Positions 20,397-30,506 of a stretch of DNA of 64,000 bases are shown here, piece after piece. Positions within the stretch are counted from its first letter, which is position 1; the number at the start of each line of letters is the position of its first letter. The position numbers and the translations under genes were made by a program. The DNA lies in the NCBI GenBank assembly GCA_020975725.1, contig QXJR01000008.1, forward strand, positions 496,001 to 560,000, in the 5' to 3' direction. The DNA is from Picocystis sp. L7. Lineage: Eukaryota > Chlorophyta > Picocystophyceae > Picocystales > Picocystaceae. Under the pieces are notes generated by a model, which was not told the DNA's origin, did not search any database, and saw nothing but the letters and a program-made list of their open reading frames with translations.

Positions 20397-21662
20397 GGTT
20401 GGAAACCAACGGCACCTTGATCTGATGGGCTCGGGTTCTTATTGGCCTCTCTGAAGAATACTTCCACGAGCTCAGTGTTTTGTCTGAGCTATTTGCAAAG
20501 TTGTGATGCTGTTGCAAGCGATTTCTTTCATTTTTCCCAAGCTAAGGCACGATCCTTCAAACTATTGCAATACAGTTTTTGCTCTCGTGCTACAGGTGGT
20601 CCTGTATGTCTTCCTAAATCATCGAATGGGAGTTTTCAGCGCAAAGCTCTCAAGTCCTTTAGGGTTTACTGCCCCTCGTTGGAACTCCCCCAACAATGCT
20701 CACTCCCCTGGATACTTGAATCTTGGTTTGGTCTTTGGGATTGGGTGGTCTAGTTTCCTCATGGCTAACTGATACATGGGGGGTTCACTAGAAGCTCCCA
20801 ACTTGGATTGCATGGTGGCACATGTGTTCGAGCAAAGTTTACCATTGCTTTGGTTCGATGCGCCGAATCTCAATCCATCCGGTGATACAAATTCCACGAT
20901 TGATGACACCTGTTTTTGACATGTAGTTGTATGCTTTCAAGAATGCTCGGTCTGATGCACGTCTGTGGTAATATACCAAGGCGCCATTTCCCTTTTTCGC
21001 CGTGAGGAAGGTCCGTTAAAAGGGAGCGCATTTAATTCTGATCCCACTACGTCGAGAGGGTTCAATGCGACGAGTCATAAAACAATCCCGTGCGTATTTT
21101 TCAGAATTGGATCTGTTGGCCGAGCGAATCGTTGTATGGTTGTGGATCCCATTCGATCAAGTCAAGAGAAGAGCACATGGCATTTGGTACAACATCTCCG
21201 TGGTCATCTTCGTGCACCAATGGTGATGCTATTGTGTGCATGCGTAGACTTTCGAACATCTTGCACATCATGCTACAATTTACCTTTCGCCAAGAGTATG
21301 GCCGCTTTCTGGGTATCCCATGGTTCGGTTTGCTGCGAGCAACGCACCATACTCATGCACGTGTTGGTATATTTTCGCTGTTTTTTTCGTCCTTGATAGG
21401 TCTCGCATGATCCACGTGATGATCCATTCCTTCTTCCTCACCTCTTTCACGATCTCTGTCGATGCCCAATCTCCTTGAACACGTCCATGGTACCCATCCA
21501 TGGCCATGCCCACTCCCCATCCATGGAGCATGGTTTCCCTTCCCCCCACCTCGTTCGTGTCCCTTGGACCCTTCCTTGGATCGGGGGAAGGGCTTCGTGT
21601 CCCCTCCCCCCCTCCCTGGACCCCACACAGATCCCAGACCGGGTGAGCCGGACAGAGCTGGA
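20397..21662. other. 1.2 kb spacer without recognised gene
   Basis: Short frames on both strands show no domain. The left part holds the 3' UTR of the thioesterase, and the middle is AT-richer. From about 21440 it becomes C-rich (CCCCTCCCCCC runs) leading into the GA tract before the bZIP gene. I see no RNA gene. Confidence 0.45.
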
Positions 21663-21890
21663 CCGAGAGGGATTGAGAGGCAGAGGCAGAGGCAGAGGCA
21701 GAGGCAGAGGCAGAGGCAGAGGGAGAGGGAGAGGCAGGGGGAGAGAGGCAGGGGGAGAGAGGGAGAGAGGCACAGAGAGGGAGAGGCAGGGGGAGAGTCA
21801 GAGAGGGAGAGGGAGAGGGAGAGAGGCACAGAGACAGGGAGAGGGAGATTGGGAGAGGGAGAGGGAGAGAGGCAGAGGGAGGAGAGACGT
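21663..21890. repeat. Polypurine GAGGCA / GAGGGA simple-repeat tract
   Basis: About 225 bp of almost pure purine on the plus strand, built from GAGGCA hexamers followed by imperfect GAGGGAGAGG units. It ends only about 15 bp before the bZIP start codon, so it is probably transcribed as 5' UTR. On the minus strand it translates to a Ser/Leu/Pro-rich open frame that is an artefact. Such mirror-symmetric purine tracts can form triplex (H) DNA. Confidence 0.9.
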
Positions 21891-21901
21891 GTGGGATCGC
21901 G

Positions 21902-22983
21902 ATGTCGCCGTCGGAGGCGCTGATCGAAGGAGACATGCTGCTGGACGAGCTGCTGGTGGGCCTGAACGGATGGCACGAGACGGCAGACGGGTGTGCCTGC
22001 TGCGCACACGAGGCACACGGGTGCTGCGGAGCCAGCGGACAGGAAGGAGACAACCAAGAAGGGTGCGCTGCAGCGTGTCCTGGCGACGGCAGAGGAGAAC
22101 TGCACGAAGCACCGAGGCATCTCCCGCCCGTCTCCCTCGCGCCAGACGAAGACAGCTACGCGGGAGGGTCCAGAGACGACGTGGAACCCGAATGGCGGGA
22201 GTTCTGCAAACACACCCACGAGATCCTCTCCAACGAAGGGAAACAAGTGCCGAGTACGTCCCCGCAGGAGCGCAAGAACGCCACAGGCAACAAAAACGTC
22301 GAAACGAACAAGCGGCTTCTCCAGGCGAGGCGAGTGAAGAAAACACGCGTAAATCTCGGGACTGACCTCTCCACGCGGCGTCGTTCTCGCGCGCAGAGTG
22401 CTCCCACTTCCACGTCCGAGTGCACCGGTCGGCCATCGAGAAGCGACAGACACGGAAGGCTCCGGCACCGTCCAAGAGTGCCCAGACGAATTCTGCGACG
22501 GAAGTGCAAGAAGACAGCCAAGGGATCCCCGCGGAAAGGAAGAGGAACCGGGAGGCGGTGCGGAACTACCGTGCGAGGAAGAAAGCCTATTTGTCGGGTC
22601 TGGAAGAGGAAGTGGAACGGTTGCGGGAAGAGAACCAGGGGTTGCGGTACCAATTGCGGGCGAAGGAGTCCGTAGAAGCAGAGTACAATCATCTGAAGGC
22701 GTTGGTGGCCAATGTGACGGGTCTGTTGAGTAGCTGCATGGAAGGTTCCCAGCAGCACCCATCGGGATACCTCCAGAACAACTCAAGCTTACCTTCCGCA
22801 CAGGACGTGTTCCGTCTTCCCATGACGACGATGCACTTGCCAGGTTGTGAGTTCGGCAAGTCGGGAGAACCGCAGCGCTTCCCATCTTGTCCTGGCGGCC
22901 ACTGTCCCACCAACATCGGACAGCAGGCACCTGCTTGTCCCAGTGGCACGGACACCCAGCGTGGTTCTTTCTCTCAGCTCTAG
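21902..22983 (+). CDS. bZIP transcription factor, two exons
   Basis: A DNA-binding basic leucine zipper protein. The proposed exons are 21902-22348 and 22399-22983 with a 50-bp GTAAAT...AG intron, giving 343 residues. A nearby alternative donor/acceptor pair is possible, so the junction is moderate. The basic region (second exon) reads RKRNREAVRNYRARKKAYL, with the N-x7-R spacing of bZIP factors. Heptad leucines follow in LEEEVERLREENQGLRYQL. The first 149 residues are acidic and contain several Cys clusters (CACCAHEAHGCCG), which could be redox-sensitive. The tail is Ser/Pro-rich and disordered. Target genes are unknown. Confidence 0.82.
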
Positions 22984-23881
22984 GCAAGGTTGTGCACTTG
23001 CCATCCCTCTTGTGTCCTTGGTATCAATTTTCTTTTTGTTTGTGTGTGTGTTGGTTTGCTCTCCCTGGAACGGGGGAGGATGGGATCGAAGCCTGATCCC
23101 CACCCCCCACTCTTTTCCCCCTCGGCGATGGGAACCCCCCTGTCTGTACCCACCCTATCCGGGGATCCTTTTTCCCCATCCTCGCTGCGTCTCCCCATCT
23201 CCACCAATGGGCGTCCTTCATCCTGGGTGCTTCGGATCGCTTCCTCTCCTTCGGGTCTGTTTCCCTTCTCTTGGGGGATCCCACCGGATCGTTTCGGTCC
23301 CGATTGGAAGGGAGTTTCCCTTTCGAACCCGATCCGAAAGGGTGCGCCGCCGCAGCTCATTTGGGTGTCGAAAACGAGCAGATCCGACGCACAACAGGCG
23401 ATGCTGGCCGACCGCAGCACGGCCATTTCGCAGGCGCAGGAACCGAAGCAGGTGCGTGGGAAGAAGCAGGAAGGCACGAAGGAGACGTGGCGGAAAGAAA
23501 AGGGAAGGGAAACCGAGGTGGGAACACGTGGGAGACGACAGACGCCGTCGTTGTCGGAAAGGAAGGAAAACCAAGGCGTGGAAACGTGGCCGTGGCGACA
23601 CCTGGACACAAGCGCGAAGGAAATGGACGAGAAAGGCGTGCCAGTCCAAGGAACGTGGAAGGAATGAAAATTCTGGTCGAGGGGGGAATGTCGAGACGTG
23701 CTGGCCCATCGACGGCGGTGGGGAACCAAGCGACACGAGGAGCACGAGTGTGTGAATGACGGCAGGCACTGACGACAAGACGACGAAACGCATCCTGTGC
23801 TGCCAAACGCATACCCATCCGACGAAATAATCCGAATGACGCAAGCAGGAAAAGGATCGAGAAGAAGTTTCGCAGAGACCA
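22984..23881. other. Promoter / 5' UTR region of LARP1
   Basis: About 900 bp without a supported gene. Open frames on both strands here are basic, low-complexity translations (Arg/Gly/Lys or Ser/Pro/Phe) and look like composition artefacts. It contains the inverted CCCTTTCGAAC...CCGAAAGGG element at 23318-23342. The purine-rich part nearest LARP1 may be a long 5' UTR. Confidence 0.4.
23318..23342. promoter_or_regulatory. Inverted CCCTTTCGAA / CCGAAAGGG element
   Basis: CCCTTTCGAAC and CCGAAAGGG face each other with a short spacer about 550 bp upstream of the LARP1 start. It has the same arrangement as elements near 44150, 50781 and 56141. A promoter function is inferred. Confidence 0.35.
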
Positions 23882-26059
23882 ATGACGTCGGCCTGGGCGC
23901 AAGTGGTGAAGAAATCGGCCAGCGGAGACGCTTCCGCACGGACCGACGGAACGGGAAAGGAATCCAAGGCAGCTGGAACACCGACCAACGCACCTTTACC
24001 TTCGTACGCGCGTGGTCCAATCGCAGCTGACGTAGCCGAGGGGGCGGCGCAAGGAGGGACTGAATCACCGATCGAGGTGGCCGAGACAACGTCCACTTCG
24101 GATGCGACGGCACAGCCCGAAAAAGAAGCGCCGAGCGTACCCAGGCCGCCCACGAAACCAGCATGGCAATCTGTCCCACCACCCACGCAGGTGCAAAGTA
24201 CGCCCGTCATGGCTGAACCTCAAGTGTGGCCGACGCTTGGCGATGCCAAACACGTGAAAACCAAGCCTGAACACATACCACCCTCTGATCCAAGGGAAGA
24301 CAGTGGTATGGGAACGAGTGGTACTGGAGCTCGCGGTCGAGGCGGTGGCCGAGGTGCGCGCGGGGGAGGACGCCGTCTCGAGGGAGAACTAGACCCTTTG
24401 GGTAGGCACGCTGGTGGTAGGCGTGGTAAAGGGAGGGGCAGCTCTAGCTTCAATGGCCGTGGTGGACGCGGCGGCCGTCCGGGACGTGTTGGATATTATG
24501 GCAGCGGTAGGGGAGGCCCAGCAGGAGCTGGGCAAGTTCCCGCTGGTGGGCCTCCATTCATGTACTACCCCAAGCAAGGGATGGTTTATGGTGGACCACC
24601 AGCTCCTATGCCACAAGCACCCCTGCCTCGTGCACAGCTGATGGCTGCAGTGGCAAGACAGATTGAATATTATTTCTGCGTGGATAATTTGATAAAGGAC
24701 ATCTTTCTGCGAAGCAAAATGGACAGCAGTGGTTGGATACCCCTTTCTGTCATTGCCAGCTTTAATCGAGTTATGATGCTCAGCTCTGATACTGACCTGA
24801 TTGCAGAAGCACTGAAGGACTCAAGTATCATTGAACTTTCTCCTGGTTCAGATATGCTACGCAAAAGAGGGGATTGGAGTAGTTGGATCCTCCCAACTGC
24901 AGTAGCATCTACTTCTCCATCGAACACGAGTGTTTCTGCAGACGTGGACCCCAGCACAATGCCGCAAGCCAGTGAAAATTCAGGGATGAAAGGGAGAGAC
25001 AACAAAAAAGTGGATGACATGTTTTCGTTCGATGAGGAGCTGGAGGAGAATGGAGGAGGAAGGACTGATATGGACAACGAGGAGGAAGACATCAGAGAGA
25101 CCGATCTCGCAAAGCTCATCCTAGTTACGCCAAGCAAGAACGAGGGAAAAGCTGTGCAAAGCAGGATGTCTGACGACCTTGCGAGTGCCATTAACGATGG
25201 TCTTCTGTTCTATGAGAGTGCTCTTCGAGGCCACCCCAAGCCTTCAGAATCCACCCATGAGGAGGAGCACTCTGACAGGCGACGTCATGCAGACAGGAGC
25301 CGTGCGCTTCATGGAGGCCTCGAGAAAGGTAGATTTTTTGCATCATCAGCTCCTCGGAAGAGCTGCATGGAAGGCTTAACTGCACCACCGTCTGCTGGCG
25401 ACAGTTTTGGATGGGTCATGGGCACCACTCCCACTGAATCGAATGGTTTTGGGGAAGGGGGTGCTCGTTCTCTAGGTGCTTCTCCGCGATCTAGGCAGTC
25501 TCAAATGGCAGCAACAGCTCATTCTCCTGCAAAGACATTCGCAGCATTTCAGCATCCATCTCATGCACTTTTGGAAGAGAACGGTTTCACCCAGGTCAGT
25601 TACAGTAAATTCTACAAGCGCTGCCTGAAAGACCGTATGGAGAAGGGGATTGGGAACAGTGAAGAGATGAACACCTTGTTTCGCTTTTGGAGTTACTTCT
25701 TGCGCAGTCATTTCAGCGCGAAAATGTATGAGGACTTCAAGAGGCTTGCATTGGAGGATGCGAAGGCAGACTACCACTATGGCACCGAGTGCCTCTTTCG
25801 TTTTTATTCGTACGGGCTTGAAATGAAATTCAGACAGCAACTGTACACTGATTTTGAAGAGCTGACTTTAAATGAGTATAGTGCTGGGCGGCTTTATGGG
25901 TTGGAAAAGTTCTGGGCCTTTCACTACTATCGAAGGGATGGGGTGCACATTGACATCCATCCACAGCTGAAAGAGCTGTTAGAGACAAAGTTCACGTGCT
26001 TGGAAGACTTCAAGAGGGTCAAGGACGAGAGATTAGGTTCGCAACAAGGGACCAGATGA
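23882..26059 (+). CDS. LARP1: La-related protein 1 (LARP1)
   Basis: An RNA-binding protein that in animals and plants controls translation and stability of mRNAs with 5' terminal oligopyrimidine tracts downstream of TOR, and in plants heat-induced mRNA decay. The 725-residue protein begins with a disordered region, followed by an RGG/GRG-rich segment (about residues 135-225). A La motif (about 240-330) has [20 protein letters not shown] and [13 protein letters not shown]. After an acidic linker, the C-terminal DM15 region (about 555-700) shows the family repeats, for example [15 protein letters not shown] and [17 protein letters not shown]15 binds the cap and the first nucleotides of TOP mRNAs. 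La motif plus DM15 is diagnostic of LARP1. No introns are needed. Confidence 0.93.
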   Translation: MTSAWAQVVKKSASGDASARTDGTGKESKAAGTPTNAPLPSYARGPIAADVAEGAAQGGTESPIEVAETTSTSDATAQPEKEAPSVPRPPTKPAWQSVPPPTQVQSTPVMAEPQVWPTLGDAKHVKTKPEHIPPSDPREDSGMGTSGTGARGRGGGRGARGGGRRLEGELDPLGRHAGGRRGKGRGSSSFNGRGGRGGRPGRVGYYGSGRGGPAGAGQVPAGGPPFMYYPKQGMVYGGPPAPMPQAPLPRAQLMAAVARQIEYYFCVDNLIKDIFLRSKMDSSGWIPLSVIASFNRVMMLSSDTDLIAEALKDSSIIELSPGSDMLRKRGDWSSWILPTAVASTSPSNTSVSADVDPSTMPQASENSGMKGRDNKKVDDMFSFDEELEENGGGRTDMDNEEEDIRETDLAKLILVTPSKNEGKAVQSRMSDDLASAINDGLLFYESALRGHPKPSESTHEEEHSDRRRHADRSRALHGGLEKGRFFASSAPRKSCMEGLTAPPSAGDSFGWVMGTTPTESNGFGEGGARSLGASPRSRQSQMAATAHSPAKTFAAFQHPSHALLEENGFTQVSYSKFYKRCLKDRMEKGIGNSEEMNTLFRFWSYFLRSHFSAKMYEDFKRLALEDAKADYHYGTECLFRFYSYGLEMKFRQQLYTDFEELTLNEYSAGRLYGLEKFWAFHYYRRDGVHIDIHPQLKELLETKFTCLEDFKRVKDERLGSQQGTR

Positions 26060-26645
26060 ACTTTGTACCACGTAATGCCAGTGGTTTGCTTAGGGTTGGC
26101 ATGCAAAAGTAGGTGCATGCTTGATTATTGTGTAGTTTGGCTCGTAAGTTCGTGCTAGCTTGCTTTTGCAAGTGCTTGCATGGACTGGAGCGGTGTTCGA
26201 GGCACCGTCCTTCTGCCTTTCTCTTTGCTTTCATCAGAAAGGGAGGGGGCAGCGAGGCTGAATGGCGTGGATGGGTGAGTCATACGACTCTTGTGCAATG
26301 CTGTTCGGCTTGGACCCTGGTGTGGGTTCCGGCCTTTAGGACCCTTTCTCCCTTGCAAGGTATCATCAACTGGCCATCCGTTACTTGCTCTTGTCATCTT
26401 GAGCATCACGATCGTTTGGGTGTGCATGGCTTGGTCGATGTTTCCCTTAATATACAGCCCAGCGGCTTATTACATGTCTTCTCTATCAATCTTTCTATTT
26501 GTTTCCAGCAAAATTGCTCCGGTCACATCCACAGGTGATGTTTCGCCGCGGTTTATCCATCTCCGAGGAATCGAGGACGTGTGGGTTGTTATCGTCGCAG
26601 TGCATCGGACCACGTCCAACACGTGGTTCGCAACGGTGTTTGGCG
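26060..26645. other. Spacer between LARP1 and TatB-like gene
   Basis: This is 3' UTR of LARP1 and promoter of the following gene. Short frames have no recognised domain. I see no RNA gene or repeat. Confidence 0.45.
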
Positions 26646-27548
26646 ATGCCTTTCTTCGGCGTGGGATACCTGCAGCTGGCACTGCTGATGGGTGCAGGCG
26701 CAGCCATGCTCGGTGAGTGCTTCAGGAAGGCAACGAAGGAGCGCGCGCGACGAATCCAGGACGGATTCGGCTGACAAGGAGGCGAGGACGCAGGTCCGAA
26801 GGAACTCCCACGTGTCGCAAGGAACGCAGGTGTGCTCACAGGAAGAGCAGTTGGACTGCTCGTGGCCGTCAAACAGCAGGCCAGCAAGTTCGCCGAAGAA
26901 GCGCAGCTTGAAGAAGTGGGTGCAACGAACGCGACGCGAACGGGACCGACGTCGTCCGGAGAAGAAACCGACGAAAGGAACGAAGCGCTGAACGTGCAAC
27001 GAAAACCCGCCGCAGCTGCAAAAAGAACTGCAGGAGACCACGAAGCAAATCCAAAGCATACGGAGCGAAATCCGATCCGGATGGAGCGTCCATTCCAGCA
27101 GGTGAGCGAAGGAAGGACGACGAACGGCCAGGCGAGGACCTCGGCTGACCGCGTGATCGCAAATACGTGAAGCGCGTTGAGCCAACAGCTGTCCAAAGTG
27201 GAGCAGGAACACGAGCCGAGACAGGAAACGTCCCATCAGCCTTCCTCAACGTCACATCCGAGTGATGGACATGAAAAACTTGCACCGTCCCTGCGAAAGG
27301 AGACGAACAGCACACCCACCAAGCAAGCAATCTCTGAAGGACGCCTCAACATCTCTGCCAAGGATGCTGGATACCAAACACACACGGATAGAATGCCGAG
27401 CGGTGCAGACATTGTGTTAGAAGCACTATTAGAAGAAAAGGTCAACAACGACGTGCAGAAGGCCCTTCAGAGGATACAAAGGCAGCAACCGCTAGATGCA
27501 CATCACTTGGAGGAACTCAGCCATAAGCCTTCCTCGAAACATGAGTAA
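26646..27548 (+). CDS. Mitochondrial TatB-like (Sec-independent translocase) protein, four exons
   Basis: A nuclear-encoded relative of TatA/TatB, matching the plant mitochondrial TatB-like family that works with mitochondrial TatC. Exons are 26646-26712, 26794-26915, 27016-27101 and 27182-27548, all with GT-AG introns and consistent phase, giving 213 residues. Exon 1 encodes PFFGVGYLQLALLMGAGAA, the Tat transmembrane helix. Exon 2 gives the hinge LGPKELPRVARNAG and an amphipathic helix. Exon 3 gives LQKELQETTKQIQSIRSEIR, matching the plant proteins. The end of exon 4 carries SGADIVLEALLEEKVNND, a C-terminal motif of the same family. The match only appears after splicing, which supports the model. 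No long presequence is seen; upstream residues may be missing. Its neighbour is ATP11, also mitochondrial. Confidence 0.83.
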
Positions 27549-27733
27549 ATCAAAACTCCCATCCTCGCTTCCAACGATCCGATCCACCTGCGGATTCCGC
27601 TCTGCTGAAGATTTCCCTCTCATTGCACGAGTCGCATCGGCTACTGGGCCGTTGCAAGTCCGATGCCGTCCATTCTCCACGGGCCATATCCAGCCCTCTC
27701 TCTTTCAAAACTTGTTGGGTCTGCAGCGGACAT

Positions 27734-28351
27734 TCATTTCCAGAATCCAAGCTCCACGAGCAAGTCTTTAAATTGGAAAGATGCAGGGTTGTGATTGAAT
27801 TTCCTCACAAACACCTCGTATTTTCTGGGATCGAGGTAGAAGTCGTACGTGTGTTTGAGGAGCGCTTTCGCCTCGAAGATGTTCACATCTGACTTTTGCA
27901 ACACGTCTCCGCGTACGAGCACGATCCCTTTGTCCGCCGCGAGCTCCGTGTAATGTGTGATGGCGAGGTGGGCTTTCGAGGAGGTGGTATGGGTCCGGTA
28001 TTCCTCGAGCGTGGTGAACAGAACTCGAGGCAGTTGCACTTGGAGCACCACGGTGAGGTATCCTTCGGGCTTGGCCAGCGGCAGGACGAACAGCGGCGCT
28101 TCCTTGGCCCTTTCCACGAACTTTCCATAGCTCTTCGCGTCGATATGGGTTCCCACTCGTCCACGTTCTTCTTCTTTCGCGTGTTGAGCAGCCCAGATCC
28201 TCGCGACTCCTCTGGCGTCGTGTCGCGCCAGCAATCCCATTTTCACCACGTCTTCCAGCTTTTCTGGCGAGGACAGCGTCTGCATGGCCCTTCCCACGTC
28301 CCTCATTCCCCTTCGCCTCGCTGTCCTCGAGATCCACGTGGCCATCGCCAT
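27734..28351 (-). CDS. ATPAF1: ATP synthase F1 assembly factor ATP11/ATPAF1
   Basis: A mitochondrial chaperone of the ATP11 family that holds unassembled F1 beta subunits during ATP synthase assembly. The 205-residue product from ATG 28351 starts with an Arg/Ala-rich amphipathic stretch (MAMATWISRTARRRG) that fits a mitochondrial presequence. Family landmarks are PLFVLPLAKPEGYLTVVLQV, LFTTLEEYRTH, HYTELAADKGIVLVRGD and the terminal FVRKFNHNPASFQF. The open frame extends to 28540 without an ATG. It is somewhat short for the family. It converges with the TatB-like gene, with about 185 bp between the two stops. Confidence 0.88.
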   Translation of the reverse strand: MAMATWISRTARRRGMRDVGRAMQTLSSPEKLEDVVKMGLLARHDARGVARIWAAQHAKEEERGRVGTHIDAKSYGKFVERAKEAPLFVLPLAKPEGYLTVVLQVQLPRVLFTTLEEYRTHTTSSKAHLAITHYTELAADKGIVLVRGDVLQKSDVNIFEAKALLKHTYDFYLDPRKYEVFVRKFNHNPASFQFKDLLVELGFWK

Positions 28352-29573
28352 CTCTCTCTTCTCCACCTGCGTCGATGCGCTCTGCCCAGCCCAGGCCTTC
28401 GCCTCAGGAGAGAAGAAACTCTCTCCAGGGAAAGCCGATGCACCCACGACAGGGACGGACACGTGAGCGGTGATGAAGCCGTGGAGATGGCGATTGGGAA
28501 CCGCCCAAAAGGACGAAACGGGTGGATGGACCGACAGCACGAATCAGAGAGTCATAAAGCACCGTGTTGGCGAGAGAGCGACGAGAGAACAGGCCATAGA
28601 GGTATGGATGGAGAAGAGCCAAGGGTGCGAGAGGATGAGATGGACAAAGCATTGTGTTGGGGATAGAGACGTGTGCCGTAGCCCTAACGGTATCTCACGG
28701 CATAGCTCGCTCGGCTTACCGAACGTTTCGATGTCTACGGTATCATCCGATCTTCGTTTCTAATCGAATGAACAACGTTTTTAAGTCCGACGAAAATTCC
28801 GGTCCGACGTTGACTTTCCTTGTACATTCCACGGTGCTTTGAATTGATGCCCTTACTATCTCACATGCTCAATGTCACAAGGAGCGTAGGCAAGTCAACT
28901 CGCCCAGTGTATCTTGTCCTACTCTTATTTTCAACGTTATTCCGAGTGTTGGTGCCATAGAAAAATGTCATTCAGAGCTTGAATCAGTGGTGGGAATCGC
29001 AAAATACTTCCTGAATAGTATTGCCGAAACTCGGATAGGACTAAGGGAAGACTCCTCCCAACACTTCAAGCGGTGGAGGAAACCCATTTCTTCTAGTACA
29101 CCTAGCTTTTTGCCATAAGAGACGAGCTTCATCACCGTGGGGGCGTACATGTTGCAACCCTCCAAGTTTGCGAATCGGCCTCCAACCGTTGCAAGTTGAA
29201 TGACCCTCGGAACTTACTCGTGGGACAAGAGGCAAACACGCACCATTGAACACTCCATGATTAGCATCAACATGATGGAACCCTCACACGAGTATCTCGT
29301 CTTTCGCATGGCATGTTTCAACTCGGGCGACCGCACGTGATCCCACCACCTCACGTGTGTGGGACGACAACCTAATCTCGCAAGAACTCCCCCACCCTCA
29401 CGGCATCTTGCGATACCCACACCGTAGCAGTATCGTATCGTAGTGACAGTACGATGTCTCTGCGGTACACCTTTCCAGCTGGGGAGAGATGGATGAAGTG
29501 TTCAGATCAGGAGGATACGAATGGTTGGATTTGGAGAGTGGGACCGTAGGTCGTCTCGGAGAAGGAGTGCAGC
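28352..29573. other. 1.2 kb spacer, central part AT-richer and decayed
   Basis: This separates the divergently transcribed ATP11 and CPBP genes. From about 28700 to 29450 the DNA is AT-richer, with only short broken frames, similar in texture to other relic stretches in the window. No domain is recognised. The last 100 bp is GC-rich promoter/UTR. Confidence 0.4.
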
Positions 29574-30329
29574 ATGGTCGCACCTCGTGCTGCGCTTCCT
29601 GCTGCGACACGCGATGCCGTGCTGAAGTCCTGCGGTGCCACCAGCGGGCTCATGCTGCTGGCAGGATCTTTGGGCCGAGGACAAGCTTGGCCCAGCTTCG
29701 CCGACGGCGCAGAAACTGCAGTCCTGCACCTCGGCGTCGCCGTGGGAACAGCTGCATCCGTCACTGCGGCAAGGAGCTTGCTTCTGCGACACAATCGATC
29801 CTTCCGAGACGCCACAGATCGATCCAACGCTCAAGTGCTGCCGTCCGTGGCGCAGAATCCATGGGAAGTCGCCTTCGTGTGCGTGGCACCGGCCGCAGGC
29901 GAAGAGATGCTCTTCCGAAACGCGCTCGTGCCGGCCATTGCCTGGGACTGGAGAGGCGTGGCCATTGCAGGAGCCGTGTTTGGAGCCTTGCACCTGACAG
30001 GAGGAAGGAATGCGACCTTCGCGGCATGGGCTACCGTCGTGGGCTGCGCCTATGGAGCTGCACTGCTGGCCACCGGAGACGGGAACGTGCCAATCGTCGC
30101 ACACGCGATCGCCAACGCAGCTTCTGCGTGGATGTGGATCAAAGACCATCCGGAAGATGTGCTGAACAATCCTCGAGGGAAAGTTGCGCACGAAAAGATG
30201 CAGGAAGGTGACGTCGATGAAAACGATGGAGGCTTTGGGGACCAGGAACAAACAGCGAAAGATCCCAAGCTCGACCCAGTGCCAGATTCGCGCGGATTCC
30301 AAACGAAAAAGAACAAACGTTCCAAATAG
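29574..30329 (+). CDS. CPBP-family intramembrane metalloprotease (CAAX/Abi-like)
   Basis: An integral membrane protein of the CPBP family, which includes CAAX prenyl endopeptidase Rce1 and plant plastid relatives. The 251-residue protein has the three diagnostic motifs in order: EE with a following Arg in GEEMLFRNAL (about residue 110), FGALHL with the conserved His (about 137), and the third motif HAIANAASAW (about 182). These would bind zinc or form the glutamate/histidine active site. An Ala-rich N-terminus could be a plastid or mitochondrial targeting peptide. The last 50 residues are hydrophilic and charged. The substrate is unknown. It converges with the receptor-like gene at 30507. Confidence 0.85.
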   Translation: MVAPRAALPAATRDAVLKSCGATSGLMLLAGSLGRGQAWPSFADGAETAVLHLGVAVGTAASVTAARSLLLRHNRSFRDATDRSNAQVLPSVAQNPWEVAFVCVAPAAGEEMLFRNALVPAIAWDWRGVAIAGAVFGALHLTGGRNATFAAWATVVGCAYGAALLATGDGNVPIVAHAIANAASAWMWIKDHPEDVLNNPRGKVAHEKMQEGDVDENDGGFGDQEQTAKDPKLDPVPDSRGFQTKKNKRSK

Positions 30330-30506
30330 AATGAGAATTGCGTTCACAGAATGTCGACTCATCTTGCCGAGAAGGGAAGAAATGAGGAAAAGAAAGAGAA
30401 CAACAATGCTGTGAGTGCACCGTGTACAGTAGCCTTCAAGTCCGGGGGCAGGACATGCATCCTGGTTTGAAAGCCACGCTCAGAAAAGCATACCCAAAGA
30501 TTGCCA

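Noticed and set aside
21663-21890. CRISPR-like array
   Set aside because: The repeats are contiguous hexamers without unique spacers, a simple-sequence tract in a eukaryotic context.
21353-22987. 544-codon minus-strand frame across the GA tract and bZIP gene
   Set aside because: Low-complexity Ser/Leu/Pro translation of the purine repeat and the antisense of a real bZIP gene; no domain.
22980-24182. 400-codon minus-strand frame upstream of LARP1
   Set aside because: Biased composition (Ser, Arg, Phe, Pro), no domain, and it overlaps the LARP1 start in antisense.
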